From positions 18,332 to 82,331 of the forward strand of contig JASVEC010000080.1 in NCBI GenBank assembly GCA_030770535.1: a stretch of 64,000 bases of DNA, in the 5' to 3' direction. Below the pieces are notes generated by a model that was not told the DNA's origin, made no database searches, and was given only the letters and a program-made list of their open reading frames with translations. This document shows positions 22,549 through 35,888 of the stretch, one piece after another (positions within the stretch are counted from its first letter, which is position 1; each line of letters starts with the position of its first letter). Source of the DNA: Batkoa obscura. Taxonomy: Eukaryota > Entomophthoromycota > Entomophthoromycetes > Entomophthorales > Batkoaceae. Both the position numbers and the translations under genes were made by a program.

Positions 22549-22789
22549 ATATCTTATATATTAGAAAGTTATGTTTTATAGCTTTATTCTATATTAATAA
22601 GAACTTTTTAATGAATATGTTTGTTATCATCTTATTAAACTTAATACAAAAATATGATAGAGAAAACAAACTATTATTTTTTTAAAATTGGTGTAAAATA
22701 TTTTTTTATAAGCTTTATAATTAGCTATAACATAATAATTAATTAACTTTTGTTCACAAAAATAGTTATAGTTTTATAGTTGATTTTTT

Positions 22790-23147
22790 TATAATTTATA
22801 TAATATAATAATTCAAAGCTCTTTATTTTGATTTGTTATAAGAACATTTACAACTTAATTGCAAAAAACGGTATCTTTTTATTTTGATCTCCATACTTAA
22901 TAATTATAACGAAAAACAATTGTTATTATATTTCTTATATATAGTCACTTAGAATATATAAAAATTAATATAATAATCTAAAGCTTTTTTTAAATTATTC
23001 CCTGATATTGTATTTTTAATAAAGCCACTAAGCCTTTTTGATAGTATTTTATATAAATTTTATAGTGGCATCCTTTACTTAATTTAATACCTATAGTTTA
23101 TAACTTGTTATATGCTATCTTTTATAATTCAAGTTTATTTTAGCTAC
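22790..23147 (-). mobile_element. Long-TIR element, partial diverged copy
   Basis: Matches the middle of the 555-bp element at 38949-39503 in reverse, for example TTATTTTGATTTGTTATAAG, CCCTGATATTG and AATAAAGCCACTAAGC, but lacks both terminal inverted repeats. It is directly followed by a second copy. Confidence 0.65.
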
Positions 23148-23612
23148 TGTGAAATATCGCTTTGTCAGTCCCATGGTTAATTATAGCATAACAATCGCCT
23201 AAGCTGTTGTGTTCTCGAGTTCAGAGAAAATCAATCCCGTGTTCTTATTTTGATTTGCTATTAGAATTTCTAGCTCTATCCCAAAGAACATTATCTTCTC
23301 ATTTTGATATTTATACTTTTCAGGATATAAAAGAGTTTACAGAGTATAGTAGTTCGAGGCTTTTTAACTGAATTATTCTTTGATATCTTGAACATTTAAT
23401 AAAGCCACTAAGTTTTCTTAATAGTATTTTACGTAGATTTTACATTAGTATTCTCTATTATATTTGTCTTATATAGCTTGTAACCTATTACGTGCTATTC
23501 CTCATAATCCAAGTCTATCTTAGTCACATAAACTAAGACCTTTCGACTTATATGTAGTCAACCCAGCAATAGCTATTCTTGACTCCAAACCCTGGATACC
23601 AGATTTCACACT
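23148..23612 (-). mobile_element. Long-TIR element, copy missing one terminal repeat
   Basis: Starts at TGTGAAATATCGCTTTGTC, which is about 90 bp inside the complete element, and runs to the far terminus ACCAGATTTCAC. It aligns throughout with the reverse complement of 39410-38949. A further fragment of terminal repeat (ACATAAACTAAGATTTCTTG) follows at about 23613-23670. Confidence 0.75.
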
Positions 23613-24125
23613 ACATAAACTAAGATTTCTTGATTTGTAGCTAGTTAAGCAAAAACTGATTTTAAAAGTAATTTGTATAAGTGCTAAAAAAAATAAACCA
23701 ACAAATAGTTTTATAAATATTAGATCAAAAATTAATACAAATAATTAAAATGTAGCCTTTTTATTAGATTGTTTTTTATTTAGTTTATTTATAAATCACT
23801 TTTTTGAAACAACTAAAAATATAAATTTTTATATCAAAACTATATTATTTTTATAAATTAATATAGGGATGTATTCTTGTATTTTATTATATAAGTTATT
23901 AATTATTATTGCTAACTATATAGGATATGCTCCAAACTGATATTATTAATAAAAATTAACAAAAGTAGCAGTTTTTATATTATAATATTAAAATAAAAGC
24001 ATTTATATTTTTATATAACACTATAAAGATTATTACTAGAAAAAAACTGGCATAATAAATAAAAAATAATATTATTATTACATTTTGAAGTAGTTGATAA
24101 ATATAAAGTTTATAGAAATATATAT

Positions 24126-24220
24126 GAGGATTTGTTATTTTTAAAATTTTATCAATAATTATCTTACTCGGATATAGTACCTAGAAAATAAAAAAAACAA
24201 TGAAATTGAAAAAACATCAT
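24126..24220 (+). mobile_element. MITE-A copy 10 (diverged)
   Basis: Plus orientation. Starts GAGGATTTGTTATTTT and ends AAAACATCAT. It is followed 5 bp later by a copy in the other orientation. Confidence 0.65.
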
Positions 24221-24225
24221 TATAT

Positions 24226-24323
24226 GGGGCTGTTTTTTTTAGTTTCATTATTTTTCCATTTTTTAAGCGCTATTTATGTAGAAAAATTGTCAATAAAATT
24301 CTTAAATACAAAAATACATCCCC
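24226..24323 (-). mobile_element. MITE-A copy 11
   Basis: Minus orientation with GGGGCTGTTTTTTTT and ACATCCCC ends, abutting copy 10. Confidence 0.8.
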
Positions 24324-24721
24324 ATATATATTTTTATTAGTAAAAACTTTGATTTTTAAATTTTTAAGTTTAGTTGTTAATATTATAATTTTTATAGTGA
24401 CTTATTTTTGTAGTAACTTATTTTTATATTGTAATATTATGATAAAAAATAAAAAATGGATTTTAAAAAAAAAAATTATATAAAGCTAATGCTTTTACTT
24501 GTATAGCTTTTTTAATATTATCAAGTTTTGATTTTATAATTTACTTAAAAACATATCAATATAAAAGCTATTAAAATGCTATAAAATTACTATTAAAAGA
24601 AATAATATAGATTGATATAAAAATAGAATATTAAAAAACGATATTAAATATTATTATTGAAAAACATTTCAAAAGCTAAAAAATATAAGGTATGTAAACA
24701 TTGTAAAAATTCTAGCATATA

Positions 24722-24823
24722 GGGGCTATATTTTTGCATTTAAGAATTTTACTATTAACTTTTCCACTCAAGTAGTACTTAAAAGATGGAAAAAGTAATG
24801 AAACCAAAAAAACACTGCCCTCC
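24722..24823 (+). mobile_element. MITE-A copy 12
   Basis: Plus orientation. Starts GGGGCTATATTTTTG, and the right end is ACACTGCCCTCC, longer than usual by a few bases. Confidence 0.7.
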
Positions 24824-25241
24824 ATATTTTTATATCAAATCTAAAAAATTATGCAGTTGTAATCCTGAAATTATAATATGTAATTTTTACTATAACCAGC
24901 ATTTATACAAAGTGTGGGAGCACTGAAATTACTTAAATGAATCATTATGAATCTATTATATATGTATTACTTTATTAGATATTATAAAGTTTAATATATT
25001 ATATTGTTTAGCAAAAATTCGGATTTTTTAAGCTAACAAAAAAACATTTTCATGTTATCACTACTAAATCAATTTTTATTTTTATATTTTTATTCAAGTT
25101 ATTTTAATATAATATGTAGACCTTATTCTTTATGTATGAAAAGTTTTAAATTTTATTTTAATATAAAATAATATACAAACATAAACTAATCAAACGGGAT
25201 TTTATTCTTTCACTTTAAAACTTACAATTAATCCTCTTGAT

Positions 25242-28200
25242 CTATTGATCCTCATATAAATTTTCAATATTATTCCTCTGAATGGTCGAAGTTTTACTAA
25301 TTAAAAATAATCATTGTTAATACTTTAATCTTATTATACTAAAGATAAAAACTTACTTTTCTCCTTTTTTAACAATCCAATAATAATCTGCAAAATTAGA
25401 TTTAGAAAGATGGGAAGTAAACTCCACATCATGAGTAATAATTACTAATTGAAAATTTTTTTGGCTTTGTCGAGCTTCAATAATACTAATATGAAATAAA
25501 AACATTAGTAACTAAAACCAAATTCATAATCTTTACTTCTGTTTAATAAAAATAATACTTACTTTCCCAACGATTCCGCTAACGATTGAATATTTTGTTT
25601 ATCTAAATTAGTGGTAGGTTCATCCAATGCTAAGATACCACAATTACTACCAAATGCTTCAGCTAAAGCTAAACGTACAATTATAGATGTTAATACTTTT
25701 TGTCCTGCTGAACATCGACCTCGCATATCTAATTCAGCTCCATCTTTAACCATTACTACTCGATAATTATATGATCGTCCACCACGTACATTTTCTGTAT
25801 CTGAACTTATTTTAATCGTTTCAATATCTAATAAAATCAATAAAAAACATAATTACAAATTGAAGTTTTAAATAAAAGTTAATAAAATATTTAATACCTG
25901 ATCCATAATAAGTTTCTGTCCACAAATCTTGTATTGTTCGATTAATCTCTGCCATTTTAATAGAATGAAATTTCAAAATAGCCCTATATATACATATATA
26001 ATTATATTAATATCAATATTAAAATATATATATTTAAATTCAATCAATAACTCTACTTACGTATCCAAAGCTTTAGAGTATAATTCTAAATCTTTAACAG
26101 TGAGTTCATTAATCTAAATTCAATTTTATTTTTCATTAGATAACCTATAGCATTTAATTCGTATTTATAAAATCAAAACTTACACAACATTTGACCATCT
26201 GTTGTTGATGTTCTTTATGAGCATTCTTATATGAACTTTGGATCTCCGCATCAATTTTTAAATTTTGTGTTTTTAACATTTTAACTTCTCCACCTAATCG
26301 TGCTTTCTATAAAATAAAAAAAATCAATTGAACTTTAAACTATATTTTTTAATCTTAAATGATAACTTACCTTATTTTCATAATTTTTGGAATCTGCTTT
26401 TAATTGATCTAATTGTCGATTTAAATGAGCGATTTCGTTAATATTAACTAGATTGTTATAAGTTATTAATTCTTTTTTCAATTCCGTTATTTTCTCATTT
26501 AATTCTAAATAGTTTATATTATCCATAATATCTCTTTCAAATGAAGTTGTACTGTTAATTTTATTCTTAATTTTTTCCATTTCATTTTCTACTTTTTGTA
26601 ATTTTAGTTGTATTTCATCAATTATACTTTTATTTTCTTCTTGTTCTCTTTGATTTAATTTCTGTTCTTCAGTTCTTTGTAAAATATTTGACTTATCAAG
26701 AGTAACTTGTATTTGTGACAATTGATTTAAATAACGTTGATATTTTAATATCTTTTTTTGATTCATTTTATCTAAAGCGTCCAATTCCTCATGAATTAAA
26801 TTAATATTTTTACGTTTTTCTTCTACTTGAGGTTCAAATTCAAGTTTTTCTTTTTCAGATTCCTAAATATAAATGTATATATCAAAAATGTATAATTATT
26901 ATTAATTTTAACTTTAACTTACTTTAATTAATTTCAATAAATTTTCTTTTTCTTTTTTTAAATTAATTATTTCTTTTTGATTTTCTTCTTTTTTTTGTGA
27001 TTTATTATGAATATGAAATAATTTTTCTTTAAATTTTTGAATTTCTTTTTCTAATTCAATTAATTTCTTTTCTTTTTCTTTCAATTCTTCTTTAAGTTGA
27101 TGAATTTCATTCCTCAATTCATTACTAAATAAATTAAATAAATTATTAATTATTATATTATAATTATTATAACTTACATTAATTTTGGTAAATCTTCATT
27201 AACTTCGTTTGCTGAATTTGGACTTGCATTAATTGTGTTATTATTTGACCTTCTTAGTTTAATATCAAGTGAATCTTTCAATTTATCTGCCTTCTCTAGT
27301 TCTTTAGAAACAAAAGACAACTCTAATAATATTTCCAAATCCCTCAATTGAGTTTCATAGATTACTTTTAATTTGTTATATTCATTTTTAAAATGTTTTC
27401 CATTAGCTTCATTAATAACAAGTTCATTTTCCAATTCCGAAATTTCTTGATTTTGAATTTTCTTCATTAATTTAAAATTGGGATAAAATTCTCTTAATTC
27501 CCGTAATTTCAATTCTTTATTCATAATTTCTTTTTCTAATTGACGAATCTTTGGTAAATGATTGGGATACTCAAGATTGAGTTTCTTCTTAATTTTAGGG
27601 TCAATATCTTGTTGACATGTTGGGCAATTATCGGTTGATATTTCTGAATTATCAAATCCTGAGAAATGATTTCTAATAGCGGAGTCTTCCCCTTTTAATT
27701 CATTGACATTTCTTAATATAAATTATTAATATAATAAATCCTATTAAATTTAAATCTATACCTTTTGAGCTCTTCCAATTCCGATTCAATACTTTGTAAT
27801 ACTAAAGGAAAACTAGCATTCTCGCATAACATACGACATTGTTTCGAATATTCTATTATTGTAAAAAAAACAATTAATCTAAATTGAAATAATTAACTTT
27901 GTTCTTTACCATTCACTTTCACTTTTTTTTCTTCCATAATAGTTTTATAAATAGTTAGTTTGGTTTCAGCAGTAATTTGATTTTTTTGATATCTTTCTAA
28001 TTTTGTATTAGTGTCCTTTAATTCATCTTGCTTAACACTAAAAAAATATAAATTAGTTATTAATATTATAAAGTAAAAATAAAATCTTATTTACCTTTTG
28101 GCTAATTCTACTTGTCTTTGAGCATTTCTTGGCAATGGCATATGATTTAATACACGTTCAAATTGTTGACCATAAATTTCAATACTATATAAAAGAAATA

Positions 28201-30575
28201 AAAGAAACAAATTAATAAACTTCTGTTTAGACCTATAAAAATAAATTTTTTTACATCATTTTAATTTGTTCTTCTATATTCAATCGTTGAATTTTTAATA
28301 TTTGAATTTGAATTTGATTTTCCATTGTTGAATTATTAGCTACTGTTTGGCTGGATAATGTAAATAATTCTTTTTCTAATTCCATTAATTTAGTATTTTT
28401 CTCAGAAATTAAATCAGTATATTTTTTTTCATTAATTTCTTTTTTGATAACCTCAATTTCCCTTTTCTATATCAAAGTTTTATTAGTATTATTGAGTTTT
28501 ATACAAATTATATGAAAATCACTTTTGTTTCTATTTTTTGTTTAATAGTATCAACTTCTGCTTCTTCTTTATCGAATGTTGTTATTTCTTTATGCAAATC
28601 ACTCATTTTTAAATCGGTTTTTTTCTAAAGATAATAAATATTAAAAATCACATAAAAAATAGAATAAAATATTACTAAAGAATTATTAAAACTAATAATA
28701 TCAGATTTTGATTTGATTAATTTTGAACTTAATTCGGTTAAAGATTGATTAATTTGAGTTTCTTTATTTCTAATACTCTCCTATAAATTTAAAAATATAC
28801 ATTATTAAAATTCTATTTTTTAATTAATAATTCATAACTTACTTTATTGCTTTTAAATTCTGCATTCGTATTTCTCAATGAATTTTTTAAACATTCAATA
28901 ATAAATTTAGTATATTGATCATCATCATCGAATACCTGATTGTTATCAAATAATTCATCATTTGCAAAATTCTGTTTAATTTTTTCTAATAACAAATTTT
29001 TTTCTTCATAGATTTTGTTATGATTCTAATAAAAATAATTTACTCTTAATTTAAAATAGTTTACTTCTTAAATGTAACTTCTATTACCTCAACAATAGCT
29101 TGTAATTTTCCTTGTTCACTTTTTAAACTACTTAATTTATCTCGAGTGGATTGAATTGTTTCATTGAATTTAGTTTGTTCATTTTTTAATTGATTCAATT
29201 GAATTTCATGCCTTTCCAACTCATGGTGTTCTTTTTGTTTCATTAATAAAAGTTGTTCTTTGTCACCTGTATAAATTTAAATGGAAATTAATACTATCTT
29301 ATTATTACACTCAACAAACTGATTACCTTCCATTTTGTTCCTATTTTTATCTAATTCTTTAATAGTGTTTTCATGAAATATCAATTCTTTTTCAATTTCT
29401 TTAACTCTTTCTAATGCTTTATTACGTTCTCTTAATTCTGATTGAAAATTATCCACTTCAGTTTCAATAGTAACTAAATTAATTTCTAATTCTGAAATAA
29501 TAGAATTTTTATCTTCTATATCTCTTAAATTGCTTTCACTATCATGTTGTAACTAAAATACTTATTAATTTATTGCTGTTTACTTATTATTATTATGATT
29601 TTTTACTCTTTCAAATTTTCGCTTTCCATCATTAGTTACTTTTAATTCAGCATCATATTCTTTTTGTTTAGCTTTAGTTTCTTTAATACTAGTTTTTAAA
29701 CTTTCTAACGCTTTAGTATATCTAAAAATTATAATCATAATTAAAATTATAATTAAAATTAAAATTAAATAAAAATTACTTTGTAGCTGAAAATATATCA
29801 TCAAATTTCTTTTTTAATACTGAAGGTTCCGATAAAGGCCTATTATATCAAATTAATATTTTTAATATAATTTTATATTTATATTTATAATAATAGTTAC
29901 CAATTAGATTCTTCTTGATGACAAAAAATGACATTATCTAAAATAGCTTTAGAAACACCTAAATTCAATTGCATATCGGTATCCAAAGTTGATGATCTAG
30001 CCGTAATACTAGTTTGCTAGTAAAATCAAATAGATCAACCCTGAGCTGTTTAATAAACAATAGTAAAATTTTTACCTGTCCTAATTCTTTATCATAAGTA
30101 TATAATATAGCTTCAAGCGTCTTTTGAGTTTGAGTTGTTCTTTTTTTAGTTAACATAATACTCCTTAAACATTCCATTTGTTTTCCATTTAAACTTTGAA
30201 ATCCTAATCGAACTTGAGCAGTTATTTCATTTCTTTTAGCGATCTATTTAATATGAATTAGCTATATAGTTTCCAATTTTGATTTTATTCTTCACTTACT
30301 TTAGGATCATAAATAAAAGCACCTGATTTACTATTTGGTGGTAAATCACCTGTAGTTGCATATTTTAATGCTTCAATAATTGTCTAGTAATATTATTGAA
30401 ACTTTTAGTTTGATTCTTTATAAAATTTAATTTAAAATTTAGAATAACTTACTGTTTTCCCTGCCCCATTTTGACCCACTATCAATGTTAAAGGTGAATA
30501 AAAATGAATTGTTGCTTCTTTATCTGGATCGAAAGAACGAATCCCTTTTAACATTAATTTGTTTATTGATGCCAT
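25242..30575 (-). CDS. RAD50: DNA double-strand-break repair ATPase RAD50
   Basis: Twenty-four exons separated by 23 short introns add up to about 1,320 codons, the usual RAD50 length. The first exon holds the start ([15 protein letters not shown]) and the Walker A site GQNGAGKT, completed by [12 protein letters not shown] in the second exon. Long coiled-coil exons follow. The zinc hook CPTC is coded at 27615-27626 inside the largest exon (27711-27178). The C-terminal half-ATPase has the ABC signature [12 protein letters not shown], Walker B with D-loop [14 protein letters not shown] and the switch histidine in VIITHD. RAD50 works with Mre11 and Nbs1/Xrs2 in tethering and processing broken DNA ends, at telomeres and in meiosis. 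It diverges from LYS1 across 1.8 kb. The stop in the last small exon (25296-25242) is the least certain part. Confidence 0.93.
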
Positions 30576-31112
30576 TTTAGAAAATAGAATTAGAAAATGT
30601 TAAAATGGAACTTGACTAAGATTTTTATAAATTGAAATTCATTCAGATTTTCTTTCTTTTGGTCATAGCTAATGATTTACTTAATTTGGTGCAAATTTAA
30701 CTATTTGAGCAAAATCTAATTTTATTAATGTTTGAAATTAAAAGCACTATCATATACATTATATTCAATATTTATTAATTTTGTTATTGACTTGATTTAA
30801 AGTAAACATAGAAAATCAAGATTAATATTAATAAAACTAGATAAAAAAGTTGATATTAGTGATAAATTTAATAAAGAAAATAGCTTATTTTTTAATTACT
30901 GTTACTTTTCTTAGTTCAAGCTTTAATTAAAATAAATTTCATTTTAATTGAAAGAAGGTAATGATAAAATTGTCTCGTTTTGTTTTTTTAACTAATGAAA
31001 TTCATTAAAATCAATATAAATGAAGCTCAATTTTAGACTGGGATTCTAACATAAGCTAAAAAATCGAAAAAGATAATATATACAAAGAAGATAACTAGAA
31101 AAATATAGGATT

Positions 31113-31210
31113 TGGGACTGTTTTTTTAGTTTCATTATTTTTCCATTTTTTAAGCGCTATTTACGTGAAAAAATTGTCAGTAAAATTCTTAAATACAAAA
31201 ATACATCCCT
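31113..31210 (-). mobile_element. MITE-A copy 13
   Basis: Minus orientation. Starts TGGGACTGTTTTTTTAG and ends ATACATCCCT. Confidence 0.75.
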
Positions 31211-31462
31211 ATTTAATGAATTTTTTAAACAAGATTTTTATTGTAAAAGTTTAACTACCTAAAGAGTGAACAAAAAGATTCAATTAAAAAGCTTTTATTT
31301 GATTCATTAATTAGTAAAAAAATAATATAACTACTTTGATCCAACAATATGGATAATTTTATTCTAATAATGTTTTTAGTAATAATAGATAATAAAAGAT
31401 ATTATATTATTATATTGAATTTTAATATCAAGTTAGTTTTTTAATTTAATAGTTTAAGATTG

Positions 31463-31515
31463 TATCTCATATCTCATATCTCATATCTCATATCTCATAT
31501 CTCATATCTCATATC
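31463..31515 (+). repeat. (ATCTCAT)n tandem repeat
   Basis: About seven and a half perfect copies of a 7-bp unit. It lies about 860 bp upstream of the LYS1 start. Confidence 0.9.
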
Positions 31516-32372
31516 AAGATATTAACATTTAAGTAAACTTTTAATTGAGTATATTAAAATAGTCTTTCTATCAATCTTTTACTTTTTAATAAATTAATGT
31601 TAATAATATGTCAAATTATTAAATTATTAAATCTTGAGATTATTAATTCATCTCATTTTAAAGATAATCTAAATTTTATTTAATACCAATCTAATCTGTC
31701 ATCTAGAACAACTTACGATTAAATGCCATTTACTGTTTTTAATTTGTAATCAAATTCTTTTAATATGAATCTAAGGAGTATAACTTATAACTAACTTTAT
31801 TATATGTTTCAATTCAAACTAAAAAAAATTTGATTAGTACTTAAAACAATGAAAAACATGAAACTATAAGTCAATTTACAATAAATAACAATCCTTTTAA
31901 ACTATCATCAATTCGTTTTATTTGTGAATTCTCATTATTAATTTGTCTAGATAATCATTTTTTATCTAGTATTGAAAATCAAATAAACAGGTGACAAGTG
32001 TCAATAACTTAGTTAATGAAACCTAGGAAATAAAAGTTCAAAGATATTAAAATTAAAACATCTTCTTGAAAATTTATTCTAATAAACCCGTAACTATAAT
32101 AATCCAACTTTATCTACCCCCATTAAATTTATTTTCCTCTACAAAATAAAAAAATAGCTTAAATAACATGACTAAAAATGAATAACAATGACGTGGTCCA
32201 AATCACTTGATTGAAGACAAAATAAATTTTATTGGCTATTTAAAGTCACTTTTTTCTTGGGTGAGAAAAATAAATATTCAAAAAAAGTATATAAATGTAG
32301 ATGATTAACTATTTATTCTAATAATTTTATTCTATTTTATTTTGTTTTAAAAAAGTACATAATATTTAAAAA

Positions 32373-33854
32373 ATGAGTATTAAATTATGGTTAAGACATG
32401 AAGTCAAACCTATGGAACATAGGGCTGCTTTATCTCCAGAAGCTTGTAAAATGTTATTACAAAATGGTGAGTAGTAAAGATAAACTTTAATTATACAATA
32501 TATGTACTAACGCAAATATATAGGCTTTGATATCACTGTAGAAAAATCGAATGCAAGATTCTTCAAAGATTCAGAATATGAAAAGTAAATCTTAATATTC
32601 AATACTTTTATTTTATTAAATTTAATATTATTTAATAAATAGAGTAGGATGTAAAATTGTAGAATCTGAAACTTGGGAAAAAGATGCTAGTTTAGATACA
32701 ATTATAATTGGATTAAAAGAATTACCAGAAGGAGATAGTCCATTGAAACATGAACATATTTTCTTTGCTCATTGTTTTAAAGAACAAACAGGATGGAAAC
32801 AATTAATCAAAAGATTTACAGATGGTAATGGTACTATTCTTGATTTAGAGTTTTTAGTTGATGATGCTGGTAAATTTTATTTTCGATAAATATATGAATT
32901 TAATTTAATGTATTTTATATTATTTTAATTAGGACGTAGAGTAGCTGCTTTTGGTTATCATGCTGGCTTTACTGGTTCCGCTGTTGGTATTGATTTATGG
33001 TGTTATAAAACAGATAAATCTTTAGGGTAATTAATATATTATCTTATTTTTTATTTAAATTGACAATATATATTATTATTATTACAGAGAATATCCTTCA
33101 ATTAAACCATACCCAAATGAAACTGAATTAATTAATTCTATCAAATCTCGTTTAGCTTCAGCTGGTAAATTAATTTTAATTGACAATATTAATATTAATG
33201 AGTTGATTTTTATTTATACTTTTATTAGTAAAAGCAAATAATGGTAGTTATCCTAAAGTTATGGTAATGGGAGCTTTAGGTCGTTGTGGTAAAGGTGCTG
33301 TAGATTTTGCTACTGCAGTTGGAATTCCAAGGTAAACCAAATTAATTTATAACTTCAATAACTAAGTAATATAATTTATTATTAGTGAAAGTTTATTAAA
33401 ATGGGATTTAGAAGAAACTAAAAAAGGAGGACCATTTTCAGAAATATTAGAGGCAGATATTTTTATTAATTGTATTTATCTTACTAAAAAGATTCCCTCT
33501 TTTATAACTTCAGAGACAATTAATACCCCATCAAGAAATTTAAAAGTATTAGTTGATGTATCATGTGATTATACATCGCCCAATAATCCAGTACCAGTTT
33601 ATCATCAAGGAACTACATTTGATCATCCATATATTGAAGTTAATAATTCAAATGGACCTACACTTAATGTAGTAGCTATTGATCATCTTCCTACTATGTT
33701 GCCAAGAGAAGCTTCCATTGCTTTCTCTAAAGATTTATTACCTACTTTATTAGCACTTAAACATAAAAATTCTTCCCCCGTGTGGCAAAGAGCTATTAAA
33801 TTATATCACGATAAAGTTAATGAAGCGAAACAAGCTCAACAATCTAATCTTTAA
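32373..33854 (+). CDS. LYS1: Saccharopine dehydrogenase (NAD+, L-lysine-forming)
   Basis: Seven exons (32373-32466, 32524-32584, 32643-32869, 32933-33026, 33088-33164, 33229-33331, 33386-33854) give 374 residues, matching yeast Lys1 (373). The enzyme performs the last step of the alpha-aminoadipate lysine pathway, splitting saccharopine into lysine and 2-oxoglutarate with NAD+; this pathway is a fungal hallmark. Visible family blocks are LWLRHEVKPMEHRAALSP at the N-terminus, FAHCFKEQTGW, VMVMGALGRCGKGAVDFA in the nucleotide-binding region, WDLEETKKGGPF, and AIDHLPTMLPREAS near the C-terminus. The final tripeptide SNL resembles a weak peroxisomal targeting signal. All introns are 48-65 bp. Confidence 0.95.
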
Positions 33855-33989
33855 GTTGAATTATTGATAAATTGATAAAATAAAAAGTAGTTTTTATTTG
33901 TTTAATAAATGATTAAATATTTTTTATGAAATTTAAAGATATTTTGAGTTTCAATTGTTAGATTAAGAATTTTTTTAAAATTAATATAT

Positions 33990-34087
33990 GGGGATGTTTT
34001 TTTTGGTTTCATCACTTTTTCCATTTTTTAAGCCCTATTTAAACCGAAAGATTGTTGGTAAAACTATTAAACAAAAAATACATCCCC
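33990..34087 (-). mobile_element. MITE-A copy 14
   Basis: Minus orientation with intact GGGGATG and CATCCCC ends inside ATAT flanks, 135 bp downstream of the LYS1 stop. Confidence 0.8.
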
Positions 34088-34548
34088 ATATAATAAATAA
34101 TTAATTACTTATTTATTAAAATATTAAGTTTATAAAAGTTAAGTTATCTTGTTAAAAATTAATATTAATAAAAAGTAAAATTATCCTTATTTAATGTAAA
34201 GCCTTAAAAATTAATTGTATAAATTGAGTATTAGTACAAAATATCTTAAATAAATTAATACATTTTAAATTTTATCATTAATACTATTTATTATTGAATC
34301 ATTAAAAATCAAACTATACAATATAGTTATAGAGTTAAAATGAATAAATATTATTAACTATCGTTAACTTAATATCAATCTATTATACATAAATAAAGTA
34401 ATAAAAAGTAATTTTAAATTCCCAGTTAAAAACCAAAAAACAACTATTTTATAATAACTGAAACTAAATCTATAATAAAATTGTTTACTATTATCTGAAA
34501 TTATTTAACTTAAATATAGATAACAAAGGAAATAAAATTAATGTATAT

Positions 34549-34645
34549 GGGAATGTTTTTTTGGCTTCACTACTTTTTCTATCTTTTAACCATTATTTGG
34601 GTGGAAAAATTGTTAATAAGATTCTTAAATACAAAAACATATCAT
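34549..34645 (-). mobile_element. MITE-A copy 15
   Basis: Minus orientation. Starts GGGAATGTTTTTTTGG; the right end is eroded to ACATATCATG. Confidence 0.7.
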
Positions 34646-35888
34646 GTTATTATTTTATTTTATTTCATTTTATAAATAGTAAAAGCTAAAAGCTTCTGAT
34701 AAAAATTTAAGCTAGTAATAAGTTAAAGTACTTTCATTATTCTTAGCTAAAACATCAGTAAAACAATATATCAGGTTGAAAATGAAGCTTTGTTTTCTTC
34801 ATATTAAAAATTAGATAAGGAATATTATTAATTACATTAATTTATTTTTTAATAACTATTATTAATAAACTTAATTTTCAACTTTCTTAAAATTTTACTC
34901 TGTTTTTATACTTTCATATTTTATTACAAACAATTAAAAGTTCTAATTTTATATAGTTCTATTTTGCTTAACTAGTTTAATTACTCTTTTAATTGAAATA
35001 TAGTAATTATTAGTTCTGAATGTATTAATACAAAAGAAGCTTAAATTAGTATATTCTCATTTGTTAACATTAATGTTGACTTATTTTAAATAGTTAAATA
35101 CTATTAGCTCATACTGAAATAAAACTTATAACTAATTTAAAAACTCAATTTCTTTAAAATGATTATAATATTAAATAATAATATGTGTCTAAAAGTTCAT
35201 TTTTATTACATAATCATAGGATAAACAAATAAATAAAATTGAATTTATCTTTGAAATTTTTGCTTAGTTGTTTTCAAGTTTATTTGTAATCTAATCAATT
35301 AATAATTATATCAATAAATTCAAAAAACTAAGTAAAAATTGAATTAAGAATTTAAACTTTATTTGAATTAAATTAAATTAAATTAAAATAATTAAAAATT
35401 GAAACATCAAAGTAAACTAAGCGTTAGAAAAGAAGTGTAGCTTAAAACTAGACAAAATTTAAATATTTATTAAATATATTGAAGTAAAGATATTTGATTT
35501 TTTTCTAATTAGACTCAAAATTTTGATAAAGTTTGATATTATTCGCTGTTTTTTATTGCTCAATTAATTCTATTTAATCATTCAAATATAAAAACAATAG
35601 GATTGTATGAAACAATGGGATATTTTTAAACTAAACTATAATTTTATATTAATAAAGAAAAATAAAAAATAAAAGATGGAAGATGAAGTAAATAAAAAAA
35701 CAATAAAATTAAAGTTGCTTTAAAATATAGTCACAAAAGGACTTCTTTACTTTCGAAATAAATACAATTAAAGGCTACCCAACTTGAAAATTTCGGTTTA
35801 AAACTAAATATTTGATTAAGAAACTCAAATTTCAAAATTTTTAAATAAATTTTTATTTATAAAAGAATTTCAATACTCAAAGAGCGAT

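Larger units (their letters stand above)
21451..25241. other. Repeat-rich intergenic region
   Basis: This 3.8-kb gap contains four MITE-A copies, a partial MITE-like end near 23865-23890, and two adjoining partial copies of the 555-bp long-TIR element at about 22790-23612. No gene was recognised. Confidence 0.6.
30576..32372. other. Divergent intergenic region between RAD50 and LYS1
   Basis: Contains a MITE-A copy (31113-31210) and a heptanucleotide tandem repeat (31463-31515). The 200 bp before LYS1 presumably hold its promoter. No exon was seen. Confidence 0.6.
33855..35888. other. AT-rich intergenic region with two MITEs
   Basis: MITE-A copies lie at 33990-34087 and 34549-34645. A short (AAATT)n run is at 35366-35392. 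Nothing else was recognised in the 2 kb between the LYS1 and RPS2 3' ends. Confidence 0.6.

Noticed and set aside
23865-23890. MITE-A-like left end (AGGGATGTATTCTTG)
   Set aside because: Only the first 20 or so bases match and no right end follows.
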